Source: Gammaproteobacteria bacterium (lineage in GTDB: Bacteria > Pseudomonadota > Gammaproteobacteria > Enterobacterales > Alteromonadaceae). Taken from it: a DNA stretch of 64,000 nucleotides. This document shows, piece by piece, positions 8,334 through 17,446 of the stretch. Position 1 is the first letter of the stretch; every line of letters begins with the position of its first letter. The translations under genes were made by a program, and so were the position numbers. The DNA is taken from positions 1 through 64,000 of the forward strand of contig JAAEZG010000004.1 of NCBI GenBank assembly GCA_018222985.1. The letters are read 5' to 3'. The notes beneath the pieces were generated by a model. That model did no database searches. It was not told the origin of the DNA and saw nothing but the letters and a program-made list of their open reading frames with translations.

Positions 8334-9349
8334 TGATGAATACAGCAGCAACGGCTTACCCTTTAGAGAATTTAAACTTATGGCAACAGTTTCGGCTGGT
8401 TGCCATGCGCACCATTTATTTCGGCGTTGGCGTTGTTGTCTTTGTTCTTGCGGGTATTCTCGCTGCGCAAGCCCGTTGGCTAGAAGCGGGCGCGCTAACC
8501 TGTGTTGGCTTGGCGTTTATTCTTACTGGCGTTATTTACCGTAATGAGCTTGCTCCGCAGTGGATAAACTTTTTGTTTATCTGTGCGTTAGGTACCTTAG
8601 TCAGTGTATCGATGAAGTCTAGCGGCATGATGGGCGTGTATTGGATGTACCCAGTATTGGCGATGGTCTTTTTCATGTTCGATAAGACTATTTTTGTATT
8701 GGTCATCATGCTTATCTATGCCTTGTTTGCGGCGGTTATGTATAAGTTTTTACCGTTTGACTATGCCTGGCGCATTGGCCTGTCCATGTTGGTGCTTATT
8801 AGTGTGGGTGCTGTATTTTTGCTGATGATGAGCTATATGCAGCGCAATATCTCGAAACTCTACGCAACCGACCCCCTCACAGGCTTCTACCGCCGAGACT
8901 ACGTTAATGACATGCTACAGCAAGCTTTGCAGCGCGCTGAGCGGAGTCAGCAACCGGTTAGCCTGATGATGATTGACCTTGACTCGTTTCGAAGCGTTAA
9001 CGACAAGTTTGGGTATATGTTTGGTGACGAAGTTTTAAAAGAAACCGCGAAACGTATTATGCGCTATTGCCGCCGTCATGACGTGGCATTACGTAGCGGC
9101 GGCGCCGAGTTTTTGATCATATTTCCAAACACCGGCATAAAAGAAGCTGCTGAATTGGCTGGCGAAGTGCTTGACGGCTTGCGCCATGAGCCATTCGCAA
9201 TCAAGAGCATGATGACGACAGTGACTGCAAGTGCAGGCGTTGCCCAGTGGCAAAAAGGACAAAATTGGGGGGACTGGTTAGAGCGTGTTGACGCCGCCAA
9301 AGACAAAGCCAAAAGCCAAGGCAGAAATCGGTTGAGAATTGCGCAATAA
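8333..9349 (+). CDS. Membrane GGDEF-domain protein with degenerate GGAEF site
   Basis: A paralogue of the preceding cyclase, of the same length (338 residues) and layout: several N-terminal helices, then a GGDEF domain. The active-site motif reads GGAEF (about 256-260, codon GCC for Ala), so the acidic residue needed for metal binding and catalysis is gone. The usual HFK motif is also altered (DLDSFRSVND). The c-di-GMP inhibitory site RRHD, five residues before, is intact. It is therefore more likely a c-di-GMP receptor or a partner for the upstream cyclase than an enzyme. Translation is coupled by the TAATG overlap; a second ATG lies three bases later. Confidence 0.85.
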   Translation: MMNTAATAYPLENLNLWQQFRLVAMRTIYFGVGVVVFVLAGILAAQARWLEAGALTCVGLAFILTGVIYRNELAPQWINFLFICALGTLVSVSMKSSGMMGVYWMYPVLAMVFFMFDKTIFVLVIMLIYALFAAVMYKFLPFDYAWRIGLSMLVLISVGAVFLLMMSYMQRNISKLYATDPLTGFYRRDYVNDMLQQALQRAERSQQPVSLMMIDLDSFRSVNDKFGYMFGDEVLKETAKRIMRYCRRHDVALRSGGAEFLIIFPNTGIKEAAELAGEVLDGLRHEPFAIKSMMTTVTASAGVAQWQKGQNWGDWLERVDAAKDKAKSQGRNRLRIAQ

Positions 9350-9401
9350 ATTTGCACCAACTGCGCGTCGCCGTTACAATTCGCTGCTTTAAAAATACGT
9401 A

Positions 9402-9449
9402 GTTACACATGCAGTCACTCATGTCGTTACTCATGTTGTCACTTACGGA
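9402..9449 (+). repeat. Four tandem 12-bp repeats in the purE leader
   Basis: The units GTTACACATGCA, GTCACTCATGTC, GTTACTCATGTT and GTCACTTACGGA lie end to end. The middle two differ at two positions. They sit just before the purE ribosome binding site and do not resemble a PurR box. Confidence 0.7.
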
Positions 9450-9471
9450 GCAAACAATCGGAGCAAATAAT
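9446..9471 (+). repeat. 13-bp direct duplication containing the purE ribosome binding site
   Basis: CGGAGCAAACAAT is followed directly by CGGAGCAAATAAT, one mismatch apart. Each copy contains a GGAG; the second is eight bases from the purE ATG. A duplicated Shine-Dalgarno is unusual. Confidence 0.75.
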
Positions 9472-9964
9472 GGCACCTGTCCTTATCCTTATGGGGTCGC
9501 AATCCGACTGGCCCGTCATGCAACACGCAGCACAAATGTTAAAAGACCTCGGCGTCGAATGGCGTGCTGAAGTTGTGTCTGCCCATCGCACCCCTGATTT
9601 ACTCAAAACCACCATGGAACAGGCTGAGCGCGATGGCGTACCGGTCGTGATAGCCGGTGCTGGCGGTGCAGCACACCTACCCGGTATGCTGGCGGCGTTT
9701 ACCGCTATTCCAGTACTCGGTGTGCCGGTGCCAAGCAAGCAGCTAAAAGGGCTTGATAGTTTGCTGTCTATTGTACAAATGCCGAAAGGCGTTGCCGTGG
9801 GCACGCTGGCGGTTGGCCAAGCTGGCGCGGCAAATGCTGGGCTATTAGCCGCACAAATCATTGGCTCGTTTGACGCTTCAGTGCGTGAGCGTGTACACGC
9901 GTTTCGCAACGAGCAGCGCGAAAAGGTAATGAATGGTCCTAAGCTGGAGTTGCCAGAAGCATGA
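9470..9964 (+). CDS. purE: N5-carboxyaminoimidazole ribonucleotide mutase PurE
   Basis: PurE moves the carboxyl group of N5-CAIR to give CAIR in purine synthesis. The 164 residues contain the class I signatures: [10 protein letters not shown] near the N-terminus for phosphate binding, VVSAHRTPD with the catalytic His, and [12 protein letters not shown]. The length fits bacterial PurE. Its stop overlaps the purK start by four bases (ATGA), so the two are translationally coupled. The leader carries unusual tandem repeats. Confidence 0.96.
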   Translation: MAPVLILMGSQSDWPVMQHAAQMLKDLGVEWRAEVVSAHRTPDLLKTTMEQAERDGVPVVIAGAGGAAHLPGMLAAFTAIPVLGVPVPSKQLKGLDSLLSIVQMPKGVAVGTLAVGQAGAANAGLLAAQIIGSFDASVRERVHAFRNEQREKVMNGPKLELPEA

Positions 9965-11049
9965 AGATTTTGTTTATCGGTGATGGTCAGCTCGGACAAA
10001 TGTTAGGTGCCAGTGGAATAGGGCATGGTCATGAGTGCCTACTTTTTAGCACCCGCACCAACACCGTTAAACCGCTTAGCGCACAGCTTGACTTGTCGAT
10101 GAGTCTAACCGACGCCATTGCTTGGGCTGACGTAGTTAGCTGGGAGCATGAAGATATTCCGGCTGATATTTTAGCCGCCGCGCATGACAAATTCTTGATG
10201 GACCCTGCCCGCATAAAAAGCCTGACCGATCGTCGCGCTGAGAAAAAACTGTTTGATGACTGCCGTGTGGCAACAGCGCCGTGGCAGACTTACCATAACG
10301 CCGACGAACTACACAAATTATTACAGCAGGCCGAGCAGCCATTGGTGCTCAAAGCAGCTCGCGGTGGTTACGACGGTAAAGGGCAGTGGCGCTACAATGT
10401 TGCCGATGATGCTGCCGAAATTGCGCAGCAAGCTGGCCAAGCGCCTGGTATTGCCGAGCATATGATTCCATTTGAGCGTGAAGTGTCTTTGGTTGGCGCA
10501 CGTAGTAAAGACGGCAGCATTTGTTGTTACCCATTAATTACCAATGTGCACGATAAAGGCATTTTGAGTTATAGCTTGGGCGCTATTGACCCTGTTGATA
10601 ATGAGCTGCAACAACAAGCCGAAGAAGCCTTTCGCCGGTTAACTGACGCGCTAAATTATGTGGGTGTTCTTGCTATCGAGTTTTTCGTTGTTAGCGAAGG
10701 TGGGCAAACCAATTTGTTGGTCAACGAAATTGCACCGCGCGTGCACAACTCAGGACATTGGACCATGACGGGTGCAAATTGCAGCCAGTTTGACTTGCAC
10801 ATTCGCGCATTAGCCGGCATGCCATTGCCATTATTACGGCTTGAGCCGACACTGATGCTGAATGTGATTGGCGCGGAGCAAATTCCAGCAGGCTTGTGGC
10901 ATCACCCAGATACCCAATGCCATTGGTACAACAAAGAGCCACGGCCAGGCCGCAAGGTTGGCCACGTAAACATTCGCACGGCCAACCGCGATACGGCACT
11001 AAAATGGGTGGCCCAGTGGGCCGAAAAACTGCAGGTTCTGGCTGGCTAA
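9961..11049 (+). CDS. purK: N5-carboxyaminoimidazole ribonucleotide synthase PurK
   Basis: PurK uses ATP and bicarbonate to carboxylate AIR, supplying the PurE substrate. This ATP-grasp enzyme of 362 residues shows the N-terminal [10 protein letters not shown] loop, the [15 protein letters not shown]-binding segment near 130, and the metal site [15 protein letters not shown] near 255. It overlaps purE by four bases. Its stop overlaps that of the convergent esterase gene by three bases. Confidence 0.96.
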   Translation: MKILFIGDGQLGQMLGASGIGHGHECLLFSTRTNTVKPLSAQLDLSMSLTDAIAWADVVSWEHEDIPADILAAAHDKFLMDPARIKSLTDRRAEKKLFDDCRVATAPWQTYHNADELHKLLQQAEQPLVLKAARGGYDGKGQWRYNVADDAAEIAQQAGQAPGIAEHMIPFEREVSLVGARSKDGSICCYPLITNVHDKGILSYSLGAIDPVDNELQQQAEEAFRRLTDALNYVGVLAIEFFVVSEGGQTNLLVNEIAPRVHNSGHWTMTGANCSQFDLHIRALAGMPLPLLRLEPTLMLNVIGAEQIPAGLWHHPDTQCHWYNKEPRPGRKVGHVNIRTANRDTALKWVAQWAEKLQVLAG

Positions 11050-11699
11050 GCCAGAACCTCTTGCAGCCATGCGTTGATGGCTTGCACCTGTTCAGCGCAT
11101 ACCTGATGCTGCATGGCAAAGGTCTGATAATTCACGGCATAGCCTTGCTGTTTTAACCAAGCATAAGCTTGCGCGCCTAGGGCCTCAGGTACAACCGGGT
11201 CTTGGGTGCCGTGTTGAACCAAAATAGGCAATGACTTATTGGCTTGGTTCAGCGCAATCGAGTCTTTCGTCGCCAAATAAGTCGATAAAGCCAACAACCC
11301 TCGTAATGGTTTGGCATAGGTTAATGCCGCTTCATAGGCGACAGCGCCCCCTTGTGAAAACCCTGCCAAAATAATATTTTCAGGAGCAATTCCGCGCTCA
11401 ATTTCGCGTTCAATAAGCTGATGAACAGCGCTTGCTGAAGCGCGCAGCTGGGTTTCATCCACTTCACGGTCAATGGACATGTTCAAAATGTCGTACCAAG
11501 CAGGCATACGCATGCCACCATTAATGGTGACTGGAATTTGTGGTGCGTGTGGAAACACAAAACGCACGGCAACAGGTGGTGTTAAGTGCGGTACCAGTGG
11601 GGCAAAGTCATTGCCATCGGCGCCTAAGCCATGAAGCCAAATTATTGCGTGTGTTGCGGCTTGGTTTGGTTCAATTTCTACACAGGGTAAATACGACAT
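11046..11699 (-). CDS. Alpha/beta-hydrolase carboxylesterase (acyl-protein thioesterase family)
   Basis: A 217-residue cytoplasmic serine esterase of the carboxylesterase/APT family (phospholipase/carboxylesterase fold). The oxyanion segment WLHGLGADGNDF is near residue 22, the nucleophile lies in GFSQGGA near 114, the Asp in HGTQDPVVP, and the His near the C-terminus. Members hydrolyse short acyl esters or thioesters. GGAG sits five bases before the start. It is convergent and slightly overlapping with purK. Confidence 0.88.
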   Translation of the reverse strand: MSYLPCVEIEPNQAATHAIIWLHGLGADGNDFAPLVPHLTPPVAVRFVFPHAPQIPVTINGGMRMPAWYDILNMSIDREVDETQLRASASAVHQLIEREIERGIAPENIILAGFSQGGAVAYEAALTYAKPLRGLLALSTYLATKDSIALNQANKSLPILVQHGTQDPVVPEALGAQAYAWLKQQGYAVNYQTFAMQHQVCAEQVQAINAWLQEVLA

Positions 11700-11712
11700 T
11701 CTTACTCCAATA

Positions 11713-12318
11713 TTAATCGTCTTGGTGCGCTCGGTTCTTACCTAAGCCACCACTAATGGTCATTTGCATGGCGTCGGCAGGCGACATATCGAGGGTTTCA
11801 ACGCTGCTACGCGGCACAATAATCATATAGCCGCCGACGTTGTAGCTCATCGGCAAAAATACCGCAATGTGGTCATCGTCAAGTAGCTCTGACAAACGGT
11901 CGTCTTTTTGCCCAGGTTTTTTGGTAACAATACCAATAAGTTTCACGTCTGCACCGGGTAGCGTTACGCGTACTACCGACTCATCCGAAAAGCTTTTGCC
12001 CGACATGAGGTCAAAAACATCGGTAATTGTGCCGTATAAACTGCGTAGTAGCGGCATCTTTTCCATGATGTTGCCCGGCAACTGCCATAATTTATTGACG
12101 AACCGCCAGCGCGCACTGAAGCCGACGATAACCGCCACAATCATAAAGCTTAAGAAGGCTAACCCAGGGAAATAGTATTTATCACCGAGTATGGCCTCCC
12201 ACATGGGCCGCAACCATGTTTCTATGGTCACCAAAAACCAGTGCACTAAGGCAATGGTCACCACAATTGGTAGTAGAATCGTTAAGCCTTTCAGTAGATA
12301 CTGTATGACACGTTTCAT
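11713..12318 (-). CDS. DUF502 family membrane protein
   Basis: A 201-residue inner-membrane protein of the DUF502 family (function unknown). Two helices (about 9-30 and 50-68) are followed by a soluble domain with the family-typical PLLRSLYGTITDV and the glycine/proline segment PGADVKLIGIVTKKPG. It is thirteen bases upstream of the esterase gene on the same strand and probably forms a two-gene unit with it. There is no strong ribosome binding site. Confidence 0.8.
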   Translation of the reverse strand: MKRVIQYLLKGLTILLPIVVTIALVHWFLVTIETWLRPMWEAILGDKYYFPGLAFLSFMIVAVIVGFSARWRFVNKLWQLPGNIMEKMPLLRSLYGTITDVFDLMSGKSFSDESVVRVTLPGADVKLIGIVTKKPGQKDDRLSELLDDDHIAVFLPMSYNVGGYMIIVPRSSVETLDMSPADAMQMTISGGLGKNRAHQDD

Positions 12319-12372
12319 GGTAATAGTCTCAAGCAGATAGTATGTATAGCTTAACGTTTTTTGGGGTGGATT

Positions 12373-12933
12373 ATGAAATTATTTGGTAGTTACACGTCAC
12401 CTTATGTGCGCCATTGTCGGATTGTTTTGGCCCAGTTGCATCAGGACTTTCAGTTTATTCCTACCGACTACATGCAAAGTGCTCAGCAGTCTCCAGCCAA
12501 GCGAGTGCCATTTTTGCAAGATGGTGAGGTGATGCTGTACGATTCAGCTTCAATTATTCGTTACGTACGTGAACAAGCGCAGCCGACAAGCGAGCAGAGC
12601 GTCGAAGACTTTGATCTGTTTTGTATGGTCAACACGGCATTAGATGCCACAGTAAACGTATTTTTGCTTGAGCGAGACGGTATAACCGGCGAACACAGTC
12701 AATACATTGTGCGCCAACACGAGCGCGTAGCGGCTATTTTAAGCGAACTTAATCAGCGCCAATGGCCACTTGAAGGGCCTTATACCGATGGCCAGTTACG
12801 GCTTGCATGTTTTTTAAGTTGGGCACAGTTTCGTGAGCGCATTCATGTTGCTGATTATGCTCAATTACAACAGTTTTTGCGTGCGTTAAACAGCCAGCCT
12901 TGGTTTGCGAATACGCACCCAGCATTAAGTTAA
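12373..12933 (+). CDS. Glutathione S-transferase family protein
   Basis: A 186-residue GST-fold protein. The N-terminal thioredoxin-like domain has GSYTSPYVRHCRI at residues 5-17, a RVPFLQDGE strand with the conserved cis-proline, and the DSASIIRYV glutathione-binding loop. The helical C-terminal half is shorter and less conserved. GGGGTGG precedes the chosen ATG; an upstream TTG in the same frame is unlikely. Whether it conjugates glutathione or acts as a reductase or stress factor is unknown. Confidence 0.82.
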   Translation: MKLFGSYTSPYVRHCRIVLAQLHQDFQFIPTDYMQSAQQSPAKRVPFLQDGEVMLYDSASIIRYVREQAQPTSEQSVEDFDLFCMVNTALDATVNVFLLERDGITGEHSQYIVRQHERVAAILSELNQRQWPLEGPYTDGQLRLACFLSWAQFRERIHVADYAQLQQFLRALNSQPWFANTHPALS

Positions 12934-12961
12934 AAATAACCATTAACGGGAGTTAACCAGC

Positions 12962-15097
12962 ATGAAATATTTTGTCGCGGCGGCAAGCGTTGCTTTGTTA
13001 AGCGCTTGTTCACCACAAAAAGACACCCATACGGAGACAGCGGTGGACGCTAAAATAACCTACCCAATGACGGTACGCGGAAATGTGACCGATGAGTACT
13101 TCGGCCACGTTGTTGCGGATCCGTATCGTTGGCTTGAAGATGATCGGTCAGCAGAAACCGAAGCCTGGGTAAAAGCACAAAACGAAGTGACCTTTGAATA
13201 CCTAGAACAGATTCCATATCGTGATCAAATTAAAAAGCGTTTAACCGAGCTGTGGAACTACGAAAAAGTAGGCGCGCCGTTCAAAGAAGGCAAATATACC
13301 TACTTCTATAAAAACGACGGTTTGCAAAACCAATATGTGGTGTATCGTACTGACAGCGAAGGCAACACCGAGGTGTTTTTAGACCCGAATACCTTTAGTG
13401 AAGACGGTACCACCTCGCTTGCGACATTGAGCTTCTCAAAAGACGGTTCACTGGCCGCTTATGCTATTTCTGAAGGCGGTAGTGACTGGCGCAAAATCAT
13501 CGTCATTGACGTTGAAACCAAAGAACAACTTGAACCAACGTTGGTCGACGTAAAATTCAGCGGTATTTCATGGTACGGCAATGAAGGCTTCTACTACTCA
13601 AGCTACGACAAGCCTGAAGGCAGTGAACTGTCAGCCAAAACCGATCAACACAAGCTCTATTACCACAAATTAGGCACTTCACAAGCCGATGATCCTGTGG
13701 TTTTTGGCGGTACAGAAGCCGAAAAACATCGTTACGTGGGTGGTCAAGTCACCGAAGACGACCGTTATTTAGTGATTACCGCAGCGGTTTCTACGTCGGG
13801 CAACAAACTGTTTTTGAAAGACCTCAGCAAGCCTGACAGTGAACTAGTAACCGTGCTTGACCACACCGACTCGGACACCTATGTCATTGATAACCAAGAT
13901 AGCAAACTGTTCTTGGTGACCGACTTAAACGCGCCAAACAAACGCGTGGTCACGGTGGACGCAGGTAACCCGCAGTCGGACAATTGGCAGGACCTTATTC
14001 CAGAAACCGAAAATGTATTAAGCCCAGCTACAGGCGCTGGTTATATTTTTGCGGAATACATGGTTGATGCCATTGCTCAGGTTAAGCAATACACCTATGA
14101 CGGTAAGTTGGTTCGCGACGTTGAGCTACCGGGTGTAGGCAGCATTGGTGGCTTTAGCGGCAAGAAAGACGAAGAGGTGCTGTACTACACCTTTACCAAC
14201 TACAGCACGCCGGGCACTATTTATGCCTTTAATGCGGATGCCGGTGAGTCATCCGTGTATGCCGAGTCAAAAGCTGAATTTGACAGCTCTGCTTATGAAT
14301 CTAAGCAGGTATTTTATACGTCCAAAGACGGCACTCAGGTACCTATGATTATTACCTACAAAAAAGGTATTGAGCTTGATGGGACCAACCCGACCATTTT
14401 GTACGGCTACGGCGGCTTTAATGTCAGCTTAACGCCGTCATTCAGCATGACCAATGCCATGTGGCTTGAGTTAGGTGGCGTTTATGCGGTTGCCAACCTA
14501 CGCGGTGGCGGTGAGTACGGCAAGAAGTGGCACGACGCCGGCACGCAAATGAAGAAGCAAAACGTTTTTGATGACTTCATTGCTGCGGCAGAATACCTGA
14601 TTGCCGAAAACTACACATCGAGTGAGAAGCTTGCAATACGCGGTGGCTCGAACGGCGGCTTGTTGGTGGGTGCGGTGATGACACAGCGCCCAGACTTAAT
14701 GCAAGTTGCGTTACCAGCTGTGGGCGTACTGGATATGCTGCGCTACCATACCTTTACTGCTGGCGCTGGTTGGGCATATGACTACGGCACCGCAGAAGAC
14801 AGCAAAGCAATGTTTGAATACTTGTATGGTTACTCACCGGTGCATAACGTGAAGCAAGGTACACATTACCCGGCCACGCTAGTGACGACAGGTGATCACG
14901 ATGACCGCGTTGTACCAGCGCATTCATTTAAGTTTGCCGCCGAGTTGCAAGCCAAAGATGCTGGCGCCAATCCGCAGCTTATTCGCATTGAAACAAATGC
15001 GGGTCATGGTGCGGGTACACCGGTTTCGAAAACCATTGAACAGTACGCTGATATCTACGGTTTCACCTTGTGGAACATGGGTATTAAGAATATTTAA
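12962..15097 (+). CDS. Prolyl oligopeptidase, lipoprotein (S9A family)
   Basis: A 711-residue serine peptidase cleaving after proline in short peptides. A lipoprotein signal with lipobox LLSAC places it at the envelope, probably the outer membrane. The N-terminal seven-bladed propeller (about residues 80-430) contains the start [10 protein letters not shown] typical of S9A. The catalytic domain has the nucleophile in GGSNGGLL near 561, the Asp in [10 protein letters not shown] and the His in AGHGAGTP. Such exported peptidases are common in protein-feeding marine bacteria. A strong terminator follows. Confidence 0.93.
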   Translation: MKYFVAAASVALLSACSPQKDTHTETAVDAKITYPMTVRGNVTDEYFGHVVADPYRWLEDDRSAETEAWVKAQNEVTFEYLEQIPYRDQIKKRLTELWNYEKVGAPFKEGKYTYFYKNDGLQNQYVVYRTDSEGNTEVFLDPNTFSEDGTTSLATLSFSKDGSLAAYAISEGGSDWRKIIVIDVETKEQLEPTLVDVKFSGISWYGNEGFYYSSYDKPEGSELSAKTDQHKLYYHKLGTSQADDPVVFGGTEAEKHRYVGGQVTEDDRYLVITAAVSTSGNKLFLKDLSKPDSELVTVLDHTDSDTYVIDNQDSKLFLVTDLNAPNKRVVTVDAGNPQSDNWQDLIPETENVLSPATGAGYIFAEYMVDAIAQVKQYTYDGKLVRDVELPGVGSIGGFSGKKDEEVLYYTFTNYSTPGTIYAFNADAGESSVYAESKAEFDSSAYESKQVFYTSKDGTQVPMIITYKKGIELDGTNPTILYGYGGFNVSLTPSFSMTNAMWLELGGVYAVANLRGGGEYGKKWHDAGTQMKKQNVFDDFIAAAEYLIAENYTSSEKLAIRGGSNGGLLVGAVMTQRPDLMQVALPAVGVLDMLRYHTFTAGAGWAYDYGTAEDSKAMFEYLYGYSPVHNVKQGTHYPATLVTTGDHDDRVVPAHSFKFAAELQAKDAGANPQLIRIETNAGHGAGTPVSKTIEQYADIYGFTLWNMGIKNI

Positions 15098-15120
15098 GAC
15101 TAATAGATTCAGCCAAACTA

Positions 15121-15150
15121 AAAGCCCCGAAATGTTTCGGGGCTTTTTAT
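15121..15150. terminator. Terminator after the first prolyl oligopeptidase
   Basis: A perfect 12-bp stem (AAAGCCCCGAAA / TTTCGGGGCTTT) with a two-base central TG and a T-run. It lies between two convergent genes and can serve both. Confidence 0.92.
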
Positions 15151-15168
15151 TAGATATTTTATTAGTTA

Positions 15169-17205
15169 TTAAGACTCAGAGCTTTGTTCTGGGCCGTGAA
15201 TGACCTCAACGGTAATGGCGCCTTGCTCAATTGCTCCAGGCAGATCAGTTTCGAGTAGCTTCTGTGCTTCGTTGAATGGTTTGTTCAATGCCATAACGCC
15301 CCACGCTTGGTTGCGGCCATGTACTTTACCTGCGTAAAGCACCATGTCAGCAAGCTGTAGGGTTTCTTCCCAGTCCATTTGGGTTTCATTAAGATCAGCA
15401 AATGGATAGCTGATAAAGCCTGCCGTTGCACTTACCCAAATTTCTTGGTCGCCGGCTTTAATTGGTGTTGAAGCAATCACATCAAGCATGCGTTGCGCCA
15501 TAATTGGCATTTTGCTTGCTTCGGTGTTGCTTAGGTAAATTAAGAACTCTTCACCACCCCAGCGCACCACCATGTCAGTTTCGCGAGACACTTGCAGTAG
15601 GCGCTTAGATACCTCAACGAGTACGTCATCACCCGCTGCGTGGCCTAAATTGTCATTAATCCGTTTAAAATGGTCTACATCCATTAACAACATGGCGTCG
15701 TGCGATACTTCGTGCGGCGCCCGAAGTTTATTTTGTAGCGCACGGCGATTCAGCAAGCCGGTTAGTGGGTCGCGTACAGACTGCTCTGCTAGCTTGCTGT
15801 TTGCCACTTTAAGTTCGCGGTTACTGCGCCGTGCAGCGCGGTATGCGAATGCGACAAAAATCATGGCAAAAATAGCCACGACAACCAGTAGCAATAAGAT
15901 GGTACGTTTTTGGCTCTCGTTTTCAATGAGCTGTTGGTTAAGCTCATTTTTTTGTGAAAGTAGCTCAATTTGCATCGCCTTGTCTTTGCTGTCATACAAA
16001 TTTTGCAGCTCTGCGATGCTTTTTTGTTGTTCATTTTGGTAGGCTTTTTCGCGCAATTCGCGTTGCTCAATGAGCACATTCACCGCTTCATATTGCTGAC
16101 CAATGTGCACCAAGGCTTCAGCGTATTCACCTAACAATCCTTCAAGTTCCGCAGGTGACCAAGTTTCACGTGCAGGCTCAACAACTTCGCGCATTTCGCG
16201 CAAGCCTTTTTCAATATTGCCTAGAAATACGTCAACGTAACCAAGGTTAAAAAGAATAACTTCGGGCTCGAATTGATCTGGATTCATTTGGGCCAAACTG
16301 TAGGCGCGCTCCAATACCTGGCGAGCGCCTTCATAATCACCCATACGAATATCAATATCGCCAATATTGTTCAGCGCACTGATGTAGGTATACATGCGCT
16401 CTGGATCATCTTGAATACGCGCAATGACTTGTTGGTATAAACCAAGTGCGGTGTCGTAGTTTTTAAGAGAAGTCTCAATGCTTGCGCGTTCGAATAAAAT
16501 ATCGACTTCATATTCATTAAGTAAATTGTTGCTGTCGGCAAGCTGCAAGGCTTCGTCTAATTGTTGCAACGCCAAGTCATAGCTTTTTTGCAGGTTATAA
16601 AGTGTCGCAATGCGTGTTTTGGTGGTGATTAGTCGCGTTAGGGTGCGGCTATCGTCGCTTTTTGCCACCGCATCAGCGGCATAAATAAGGTGCTCTAAGG
16701 CCCGATCAAACTGGCTGCGTTGTTGGTATACATAAGAAGCCAAGTTATTCACAAAGTACAACACACGAGGCGACTTTGCCTGTTCTAAAGGTACAAGAGC
16801 TTCGTTTAAGTTAGCGAGGGCCTCAGACACTTTTCCTTGCATAACCATTAACAGAATTTCGGTTGCTGCAACATCGGCAATAGCGTCGGGCATGCGGCTA
16901 ACCCGTGCGATTTCTTTTACTTCTTCGATTTGTTTGAACGCGGTGTCAATATCGCCAAGATACCCATGTGCAACGGCCATATAGTTCAGCGTACGCACGC
17001 GAGTCATCAGCGGCGTTTCGGGTGTGAGTGAAGCCTCAATAGCAATGAGCTTTTGCATTGAGTTTTCGCTATCCGCTTGATTTAAAATGTCGTCAAGCTG
17101 ACTTTCAATAGCGGCATCTACCGGAGGAATAGCACTTTCTTGTGCGTAAGCGCTCGTCAACGCGACGCTCAATAGCAACACAATAAGTAGTTTAAATTTA
17201 GGCAT
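15169..17205 (-). CDS. Periplasmic TPR sensor diguanylate cyclase
   Basis: A 678-residue signalling protein with a signal peptide (cleavage near AYAQE). About 400 residues of tetratricopeptide-type helical repeats form the periplasmic sensor, followed by a short coiled coil. One membrane helix (near 448-468, ILLLLVVVAIFAMIFVAFAY) leads to a cytoplasmic GGDEF domain. The catalytic motif is intact (RWGGEEFLIYL) and the inhibitory site RETD precedes it by five residues, so it should make c-di-GMP with feedback control. The TPR part may sense a peptide or protein partner. It sits between two exported peptidase genes. Confidence 0.9.
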   Translation of the reverse strand: MPKFKLLIVLLLSVALTSAYAQESAIPPVDAAIESQLDDILNQADSENSMQKLIAIEASLTPETPLMTRVRTLNYMAVAHGYLGDIDTAFKQIEEVKEIARVSRMPDAIADVAATEILLMVMQGKVSEALANLNEALVPLEQAKSPRVLYFVNNLASYVYQQRSQFDRALEHLIYAADAVAKSDDSRTLTRLITTKTRIATLYNLQKSYDLALQQLDEALQLADSNNLLNEYEVDILFERASIETSLKNYDTALGLYQQVIARIQDDPERMYTYISALNNIGDIDIRMGDYEGARQVLERAYSLAQMNPDQFEPEVILFNLGYVDVFLGNIEKGLREMREVVEPARETWSPAELEGLLGEYAEALVHIGQQYEAVNVLIEQRELREKAYQNEQQKSIAELQNLYDSKDKAMQIELLSQKNELNQQLIENESQKRTILLLLVVVAIFAMIFVAFAYRAARRSNRELKVANSKLAEQSVRDPLTGLLNRRALQNKLRAPHEVSHDAMLLMDVDHFKRINDNLGHAAGDDVLVEVSKRLLQVSRETDMVVRWGGEEFLIYLSNTEASKMPIMAQRMLDVIASTPIKAGDQEIWVSATAGFISYPFADLNETQMDWEETLQLADMVLYAGKVHGRNQAWGVMALNKPFNEAQKLLETDLPGAIEQGAITVEVIHGPEQSSES

Positions 17206-17446
17206 CAGCCCCCCGACATAAAAACTTCAATTCAGTATGCAGATTGACATATCTGGTCGGACTTGTAATGCCATATGCGATGAATTGCTAGATATGAGCG
17301 TTTGCAAGAATTGATGTTAACCAGATGTTTTGTGGCTTGATAATAACCCAATTTTTAGGCAAATGTAACAACTTGTAACACTGAAAGCTTGCACAACGGT
17401 CATGGCATCGTATAGTTAGATTTCCATTATTATCGGAACCAAAACA
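17206..17446. other. Divergent intergenic region
   Basis: A 241-base AT-rich region between the TPR cyclase and the second S9 peptidase; it must hold both promoters. I see no strong consensus promoter or dyad. Confidence 0.5.

Noticed and set aside
9409-9580. Leader peptide ORF starting [10 protein letters not shown] upstream of purE
   Set aside because: Its repetitive N-terminus simply follows from the 12-bp repeats, it runs into purE out of frame, and it has no ribosome binding site.
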